In this document: piece by piece, positions 6,355-9,924 of the stretch
Layout of the letters: each line of letters opens with the position of its first letter
Numbering within the stretch: the stretch's first letter is position 1
Assembly (NCBI GenBank): GCA_937874815.1
Contig: CALNBW010000302.1
Span: 1 to 9,924 of the forward strand
DNA: 9,924 nucleotides
Source: an uncultured Bacillota bacterium
GTDB taxonomy: Bacteria > Bacillota > UBA994 > UBA5500
Direction: 5' to 3'
Notes under the pieces: generated by a model
Seen by the model: the letters and a program-made list of their open reading frames with translations, nothing else
Database searches by the model: none
Told to the model about the DNA's origin: nothing
Translations under genes and position numbers: made by a program

Positions 6355-6942
6355 CTAAGACTTAACCCCACCGCACCAAGCGAGAAAACGCTCTACCCAT
6401 TCTACCAACTTGCTGCGCAGATGGTAAGCTTGTTGCTCCTCGGGCTCAGCTACCTGCTCACAGACACCTGCCGTATAACACATAGCAGGGAACACGATGC
6501 ACCACCAATTGCGCCCTGCTCCTGCGCCTAAAGTTACATTGAGAGCAGTGTAGCGACCTGCCGGCAACGTCATGAGGCCGTAATACTTAGCAGGAAAATT
6601 GAAGAGGCCAAACTGCAGTTGAGCTGCATAATCCGCGCCTGCCTGGGCTAAGGCAGCTTCGGCGGTCTGCGACAATACCCCCAAATTAGCCTTAATCAAT
6701 GCTTCTGCCTCCGCCATTCGGGCCACGTTGGAGAGCATTGGATTCAGTACTGCCAACAGCTCATCCCGTACGGCTAGCTTAATGCGCTGGTCCTCCAGGG
6801 ACTCGCTGTTCGCCAGCACGTGCAAGCGAATTAGCTCTGGCAATTGGGGCGTCTCGGCCCGTGCTGGAACAGCCCATGCCATACCGATTAACAAATGCAG
6901 CGCCACAATTGCCAGGCCTAACCCGGCCACCCTCTTACTCAT
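6355..6942 (-). CDS. spoIIR: SpoIIR, forespore-to-mother-cell signalling protein
   Basis: SpoIIR is made in the forespore under sigma-F, secreted into the intermembrane space, and triggers SpoIIGA to cleave pro-sigma-E. The 195-residue protein has a signal peptide (1-29, hydrophobic core 6-24, likely cut after Ala-Arg-Ala 27-29). Family motifs are IRLHVLANSESLEDQRIKL (38-56), FGLFNFPAKYYG (111-122), LPAGRYTALNVTLGAGAGRN (126-145), NWWCIVFPAMC (145-155) and a cysteine-containing tail. It starts 15 bp after sigG. The bases before its ATG (GGGGGGTTGGGGT) make only a weak Shine-Dalgarno, so coupling to sigG translation is plausible. Sender (SpoIIR), receiver (SpoIIGA) and target (sigma-E) all lie within about 3.3 kb. 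Confidence 0.96.
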   Translation of the reverse strand: MSKRVAGLGLAIVALHLLIGMAWAVPARAETPQLPELIRLHVLANSESLEDQRIKLAVRDELLAVLNPMLSNVARMAEAEALIKANLGVLSQTAEAALAQAGADYAAQLQFGLFNFPAKYYGLMTLPAGRYTALNVTLGAGAGRNWWCIVFPAMCYTAGVCEQVAEPEEQQAYHLRSKLVEWVERFLAWCGGVKS

Positions 6943-6957
6943 ACCCCAACCCCCCGG

Positions 6958-7749
6958 TTAAATCTTACTACCATCGCGCTCCGCAATCAGTTTGCGCATA
7001 TGATGCAAGGCTGCTTTTTCTAAACGGGACACTTGGGCCTGTGAAATCCCAATCTCCTCGGCAACCTCCATCTGCGTTTTGCTAGCAAAGAAACGCAAAG
7101 ACAGAATCAAACGTTCCCGCTCACCTAGCTTCTCCATTGCTTCTCGTAGCGCAATCCCCTCAATCCAGGTGCTATCCAAGTCACGTTCGTCTTTAATTTG
7201 ATCCATGATGTAGATGGGGTCTCCACCCTCTTGGTAAATCGGGTCAAATAAGGATACGGGCTCCTGAATAGCGTCGAGAGCTAAAACAACCTCTTCTCGG
7301 GCCACATTAAGTTCGGCGGCGATTTCGGAGACGGTAGGTTCGCGCGAATGGCGGTTGACCAGACTATCTCTGGCCTGCAATGCCTTATAGGCAATGTCAC
7401 GCAAGGAGCGGCTGACGCGGATGGGATTATTATCGCGCAAATAGCGACGGATTTCTCCGATAATCATGGGTACGGCATAGGTAGAAAACTTGACGTTCTG
7501 AGAGAGGTCAAAGTTGTCGATGGCTTTCATCAAGCCAATGCAACCGACCTGAAAGAGATCATCCACGTATTCACCGCGATTGCTGAACCGCTGGATGACA
7601 CTCAAAACTAAGCGCAAGTTACCCATTACCAGTAGTTCCCGTGCCGCTTCCTCACCGCTCTGCAGTTGGACAAATAGCTCGCGCATTTTCGCGTTACTGA
7701 GCACTTGCAACTTAGAGGTATTTACGCCACAGATTTCTACGCGATTCAT
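6958..7749 (-). CDS. sigG: RNA polymerase sigma-G factor, late forespore
   Basis: Sigma-G directs late forespore genes after engulfment. The 263-residue protein matches Bacillus SigG nearly end to end. It begins MNRVEICGVNTSKLQVL, a sigma-G hallmark. Region 2 contains NLRLVLSVIQRFSNRGEYVD and DLFQVGCIGLMKAIDNFDL, then FSTYAVPMIIGEIRRYLRDN. Region 3 contains PVSLFDPIYQEGGDPIYIMD. Region 4 has the helix-turn-helix TQMEVAEEIGISQAQVSRLE. The ATG has GGGAGG nine bases ahead. A sigma-F/sigma-G-type promoter lies about 30 bases upstream, and the ribosome binding site can pair with an upstream sequence present only in read-through mRNA. Sigma-F was considered but the N-terminus and region 3 are those of sigma-G. 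Confidence 0.99.
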   Translation of the reverse strand: MNRVEICGVNTSKLQVLSNAKMRELFVQLQSGEEAARELLVMGNLRLVLSVIQRFSNRGEYVDDLFQVGCIGLMKAIDNFDLSQNVKFSTYAVPMIIGEIRRYLRDNNPIRVSRSLRDIAYKALQARDSLVNRHSREPTVSEIAAELNVAREEVVLALDAIQEPVSLFDPIYQEGGDPIYIMDQIKDERDLDSTWIEGIALREAMEKLGERERLILSLRFFASKTQMEVAEEIGISQAQVSRLEKAALHHMRKLIAERDGSKI

Positions 7750-7754
7750 TGCTC

Positions 7755-7829
7755 CAGCCTCCCCGCTGTCTTCTGCTATCTTGCATTATGGCCTCGCGGG
7801 TAGGCGAATATACCTAGAGCTGGAGGCTG
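7755..7829 (-). promoter_or_regulatory. Inverted repeat able to mask the sigG ribosome binding site in read-through mRNA
   Basis: On the minus strand CAGCCTCC (7829-7822) is perfectly complementary to GGAGGCTG (7762-7755), which contains the sigG Shine-Dalgarno. An overlapping alternative pairing (CTCCAGC with GCTGGAG) also exists. The predicted promoter start near 7777 lies between the two arms. Transcripts from the sigG promoter would therefore lack the first arm and be translatable, while transcripts running in from sigE would carry both. This is structure seen in the sequence; the regulatory effect is inferred. Bacillus sigG is known to be poorly translated from read-through transcripts. 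Confidence 0.5.
7784..7813 (-). promoter_or_regulatory. Sigma-F / sigma-G type promoter for sigG (and probably spoIIR)
   Basis: The minus strand reads GTATA (7813-7809), a 15-base spacer, then GGCCATAATG (7793-7784). Against the Bacillus sigma-F consensus (GYWTA, 15-16, GGNRANAHTR) there is one mismatch. Read as sigma-G (GHATR, 18, CATNHTA) it is GTATA, exactly 18 bases, CATAATG, again one mismatch. Transcription would start near 7777, giving a leader of about 28 bases that still contains the GGGAGG of sigG. This fits the known pattern in Bacillus, where sigG is first made under sigma-F and then under sigma-G itself. Confidence 0.75.
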
Positions 7830-7864
7830 CGGTCATACTAGAGTGCGAAACGTACATTCATTTT

Positions 7865-7913
7865 GCGGGGCGAGACCCTGTCTCGCCCGGGCCGGACAGG
7901 GTCCGGCCCCTAC
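7865..7913. repeat. Back-to-back double hairpin, dispersed-repeat (REP/MITE-like) element
   Basis: Two perfect 9-bp stems with 3-base loops abut directly. Hairpin 1 is GGGCGAGAC CCT GTCTCGCCC (7868-7888); hairpin 2 is GGGCCGGAC AGG GTCCGGCCC (7889-7909). The ends are GCGGGGC and GCCCCTAC. The two hairpins are inverted copies of each other with compensating changes (GAGA/TCTC against CGGA/TCCG), so the whole element can also form one long cruciform. It lies in the gap between sigE and sigG, upstream of the sigG promoter. I recognise the style of GTAGGGGC...GCCCCTAC repeats scattered in many bacterial genomes, but copy number cannot be judged from one window. No T-run follows on either strand. 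Confidence 0.8.
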
Positions 7914-7955
7914 AGACATATCAATAATTGGGTGCGAATTGGGGGCGGCAATGCG

Positions 7956-8696
7956 TCAGCACTCCATCTTCTTGAATTCGCGCCTCAGGCGTTTAATAAT
8001 GCGCTTTTCTAAGCGGGAGATATAGGATTGGGAAATGCCCAGCAGGTCCGCTACTTCCTTCTGGGTCGACTCTTTGCCGCCCCCGAGGCCAAAGCGCAAT
8101 TCCATGATAGTTCTTTCCCGTTCACTTAAGCGACTAAGGGCGCTATACAGCAAATCCCTATCAACTTCGGCTTCGAGCTCCTTATGTACTTCGCACCCCT
8201 CGTGGGCGATTACATCGGAAAGCAGTAGTTCGTTACCATCCCAATCAATGTTCAGGGGTTCATCAAGGGAAACCTCAATGCGATGGCGCTGGTTGCGCCT
8301 CAGGAACATCAGAATCTCGTTCTCAATGCAGCGGGAAGCATAAGTAGCTAGCTTAATATTGCGTTCTGGGTTGAAGGTATTCACCGCTTTGATTAAGCCG
8401 ATGGAGCCGATCGAAGATAGGTCTTCGATCGGGATACCTGTGTTCTCAAACTTACGGGCAATGTAAACGACTAGTCGCAAATTGCGCTCAATCAAAACAC
8501 TCTTCACAGCCCCATCACCGACACGTAGTTGCTGCAGTAGATAGCGCTCTTCATCAGCGCTAAGCGGCGGGGGCAGTGCCTCAGAGCTACCAATAAAATG
8601 GATAGCTTTCTGTTCTACATCAATGCCAAAAAGGAGCAGGCAGCGGTAAAGCAAAACGCGGAAACGGAGCCGCCAGTGGAGAATCAGGCGTTTAAT
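7956..8696 (-). CDS. sigE: RNA polymerase sigma-E factor precursor (pro-sigma-E), mother cell
   Basis: Early mother-cell sigma factor, made as an inactive membrane-associated precursor and cut by SpoIIGA. From the chosen start it has 246 residues. The pro-region (about 1-35) is basic and hydrophobic (KRLILHWRLRFRVLLYR), followed by FIGSSEALPPPLS. Region 2 contains LIERNLRLVVYIARKFENTG and YASRCIENEILMFLRRN; then SLDEPLNIDWDGNELLLSDV; region 4 contains TQKEVADLLGISQSYISRLE. A GTG at 8705 gives three more residues, but it lies inside the Shine-Dalgarno GGGAGGTGA. The codon with proper spacing (eight bases after GGAGG) is ATT at 8696, which yields MKRLILHW, like Bacillus MKKLKLRL. If ATT is rejected, the start is 8705. 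It lies 27 bp after spoIIGA, as in the spoIIG operon. Confidence 0.97.
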   Translation of the reverse strand: MKRLILHWRLRFRVLLYRCLLLFGIDVEQKAIHFIGSSEALPPPLSADEERYLLQQLRVGDGAVKSVLIERNLRLVVYIARKFENTGIPIEDLSSIGSIGLIKAVNTFNPERNIKLATYASRCIENEILMFLRRNQRHRIEVSLDEPLNIDWDGNELLLSDVIAHEGCEVHKELEAEVDRDLLYSALSRLSERERTIMELRFGLGGGKESTQKEVADLLGISQSYISRLEKRIIKRLRREFKKMEC

Positions 8697-8710
8697 TTCG
8701 TTCACCTCCC
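8694..8710 (-). promoter_or_regulatory. sigE ribosome binding site with apparent ATT start codon
   Basis: The minus strand reads GGGAGGTGA ACGAA ATT AAA. The Shine-Dalgarno covers the only nearby conventional start (GTG, 8705-8703). No other ATG, GTG or TTG lies at workable distance: upstream the frame meets TAA after five codons, and the next CTG is 17 bases past GGAGG. Alignment to the Bacillus N-terminus favours ATT at 8696-8694. Confidence 0.5.
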
Positions 8711-8732
8711 GATTATTTTAATAGCCAAACAG

Positions 8733-9641
8733 CTAAGCAACCCGGCCAGCTGCTTTGGTGGGCAAAAGGCGCAACGGCACCAAAGCCTGGTAGTCATTAT
8801 TGCTACTCAGGCTGACGGGGCTAATAGCCAAAGTGATACCCCGAACCTGCTGGGTGCGGCCATGACAAGTGATCTCCAGGCAGTCTACTCGCACCCCCAG
8901 AAGCACACCGCTATCGTTGGCAACGGCATGAAAGGGCACAAAATGCAGACGCTGCACCAAGGCAGTTGTGGCCAACTCGTCCAGTTTAGCTTCCCAGATG
9001 GCGTTAGAGCGGCTTAAGGCCACGATTTCAGGCGGCAGTAGGTGGCTAATAGCACTGAGCGTTACCACTACTACTGGCCGCCCCGTGAGGGGCTCCACCA
9101 GCTGGTTCCCAGAGTCGACCAGCGCCTCTAGCTCTAACTCGGCCCCATCCAAATACGCCCTTAGATGCGCACTATTAGCAACATGCACCAGCCGATTTTC
9201 TATGCTACCCAGGAAACGCCCCCCAGTGCCATACAGAACGAGCAGTGCCAGCCCTAGAACCCAGAGAGGCAGATCGCCCCAGGCGAGCATTGCCCCCCGC
9301 GGATTCTTGTCCAACAAGAAGGCATAGAGGCCCAAAGTCATCCCCGCCGTTGCAAAACAGACCAACAAGAACCAGGCTAAGAGGTTAAGCATCTTACCGG
9401 GCACCTGGGGCCTGAACGTCAAGAAAATCATCAATAGTGCTAGCACTAATTTACTGAGGGGATGGGCAAAGAAGCTAGCCCACGGGGTGAGGGAACCGAA
9501 GGCGTAAATGGCACCGCAAAGGCTGGCCAAGGATAACCCTCCGCGGCGGCGACGGATGCCCGCCAAGCGAGCGGTGGCCCATAGCGCCCAGGCATTGAGG
9601 GAGAAGTTTACCATAAACAGAAGGTCTACGTAGACTGCCAT
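8733..9641 (-). CDS. spoIIGA: SpoIIGA, pro-sigma-E processing aspartic protease
   Basis: A membrane aspartic protease at the sporulation septum that cleaves pro-sigma-E when SpoIIR signals from the forespore. The 302-residue protein begins VYVDLLFMVNFSLNAWALW and has about five transmembrane segments in the first 140 residues (roughly 3-27, 35-55, 62-78, 85-110 and 122-138). The soluble C-terminal protease domain has the catalytic Asp176 in ALVDSGNQLVEPLTGRPVVV (173-192) and the later VPFHAVANDSGVLLGVRVD (235-253). The ATG follows AAAGGAGG at nine bases. A spoIIG-like promoter and the ftsZ terminator lie upstream, and its substrate gene sigE is immediately downstream. Length is close to Bacillus SpoIIGA (about 309). 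Confidence 0.97.
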   Translation of the reverse strand: MAVYVDLLFMVNFSLNAWALWATARLAGIRRRRGGLSLASLCGAIYAFGSLTPWASFFAHPLSKLVLALLMIFLTFRPQVPGKMLNLLAWFLLVCFATAGMTLGLYAFLLDKNPRGAMLAWGDLPLWVLGLALLVLYGTGGRFLGSIENRLVHVANSAHLRAYLDGAELELEALVDSGNQLVEPLTGRPVVVVTLSAISHLLPPEIVALSRSNAIWEAKLDELATTALVQRLHFVPFHAVANDSGVLLGVRVDCLEITCHGRTQQVRGITLAISPVSLSSNNDYQALVPLRLLPTKAAGRVA

Positions 9642-9664
9642 GCAAACAAGCCTCCTTTGCTATT

Positions 9665-9711
9665 ATTATAGGAGAGCTTATTCGCATAAAATGTCACTGT
9701 ATGCCGTCGAA
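9665..9711 (-). promoter_or_regulatory. Spo0A-type promoter of spoIIGA-sigE (spoIIG-like, long spacer)
   Basis: The minus strand has a perfect -10 TATAAT (9670-9665). No -35 lies at 17 bp, where the hexamer would be CATTTT. A -35-like GTGACA (9697-9692) lies 21 bp from the -10. Upstream of it is TTCGACG (9711-9705), six of seven matches to the Spo0A box (TTCGACA, the complement of TGTCGAA). Bacillus spoIIG is known for the same arrangement: a sigma-A promoter with an overlong spacer (22 bp) that needs Spo0A-P. The leader to the spoIIGA ATG is short, about 15-20 bases, and contains AAAGGAGG. Confidence 0.6.
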
Positions 9712-9729
9712 ATTGATCTTTTGCACAGC

Positions 9730-9772
9730 AAAAAACCCTGTTTACTGCACAACGTCTGGTAAACAGGGTTTT
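9730..9772 (-). terminator. Intrinsic terminator after ftsZ
   Basis: A perfect 14-bp inverted repeat, AAAACCCTGTTTAC (minus strand, 9772-9759) and GTAAACAGGGTTTT (9745-9732), with a 13-base loop and a T-run extending to 9730. It lies 23 bp after the ftsZ stop. On the plus strand the second arm ends in only four T residues, so any activity in that direction would be weaker. It separates division transcription from the sporulation unit. Confidence 0.87.
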
Positions 9773-9794
9773 ATCCTATCTCCGATCTAGAAAA

Positions 9795-9924
9795 CTAATG
9801 CCGCGGTTTACGACGCATAAACGCAGGGATGTCTAGGTCATCACTAGGATTATGTAATGGTTTGATCTCTACATCCTCAAACATCGCTTCCCGCGTGCGA
9901 GAGTCGAATCCAGTAGCGATAACA
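9795..9924 (-). CDS. ftsZ: FtsZ, C-terminal end only
   Basis: Only the last 42 residues are in the window; the gene runs off the right edge. The fragment begins VIATGF, the end of the FtsZ GTPase-associated domain (usually preceded by Ile-Thr). A short charged linker follows, then the conserved C-terminal peptide DLDIPAFMRRKPRH before TAG. That peptide is the docking site for SepF, whose gene is also in this window. Its linker is short, about 20 residues. The following spoIIGA gene matches the ftsZ - spoIIG neighbourhood of spore formers. Confidence 0.96.
   Translation of the reverse strand, partial: VIATGFDSRTREAMFEDVEIKPLHNPSDDLDIPAFMRRKPRH

Noticed and set aside
7865..7913. CRISPR repeat or rho-independent terminator
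   Set aside because: Only one unit with no spacers, and neither hairpin is followed by a T-run. A structured dispersed repeat fits better.

Overview
The window is a minus-strand gene block from an endospore-forming, probably anaerobic Firmicute of the class Clostridia. It covers the classic ftsZ-to-divIVA division and sporulation region. Gene order, read along the minus strand from the right edge, is: ftsZ (3' end) - spoIIGA - sigE - sigG - spoIIR - ylmC/ymxH - nrdR - a degenerate nrdD-like gene - an HlyD-like adaptor - yggS/ylmE - sepF - (possible yggT remnant) - divIVA - DUF5665 membrane protein - TraR/DksA-like gene (5' end, running off the left edge). The gene order, the spore sigma factors and the NrdD relative suggest a Peptococcaceae-like lineage. 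That placement is inference from gene content only. I see no convincing gene on the plus strand.

Right third (about 6015-9924): the sporulation control block. ftsZ ends at a strong hairpin terminator. spoIIGA follows, behind a promoter that looks like Bacillus spoIIG: a TATAAT -10, a -35-like GTGACA 21 bp upstream, and a near-consensus Spo0A box further up. spoIIGA and sigE encode the protease and its substrate, pro-sigma-E. The 250-bp gap before sigG holds a back-to-back double hairpin (a dispersed-repeat type of element), a very good sigma-F/sigma-G promoter match, and an inverted repeat that could hide the sigG ribosome binding site only in transcripts reading through from sigE. spoIIR, the forespore signal that triggers SpoIIGA, lies 15 bp after sigG and probably shares its promoter. 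ylmC closes the block with an intrinsic terminator whose stem begins in the ylmC stop codon.

Middle (about 3492-5990): nrdR overlaps by 4 bases a 610-residue protein. This protein keeps an ATP-cone, the anaerobic ribonucleotide reductase scaffold and the C-terminal four-cysteine zinc site, but has lost the catalytic cysteine region and most of the glycyl-radical signature. It looks like a non-catalytic NrdD paralogue tied to NrdR.

Left third (1-3491): the division block. An HlyD-like single-pass adaptor has no transporter beside it. yggS and sepF overlap by one base. The slot normally held by yggT contains only about 95 bp with a hydrophobic out-of-frame tail. divIVA, DUF5665 and the TraR/DksA-like gene follow. 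Several start codons were moved from the longest possible ORF on the basis of Shine-Dalgarno placement; the most unusual is an apparent ATT start for sigE.
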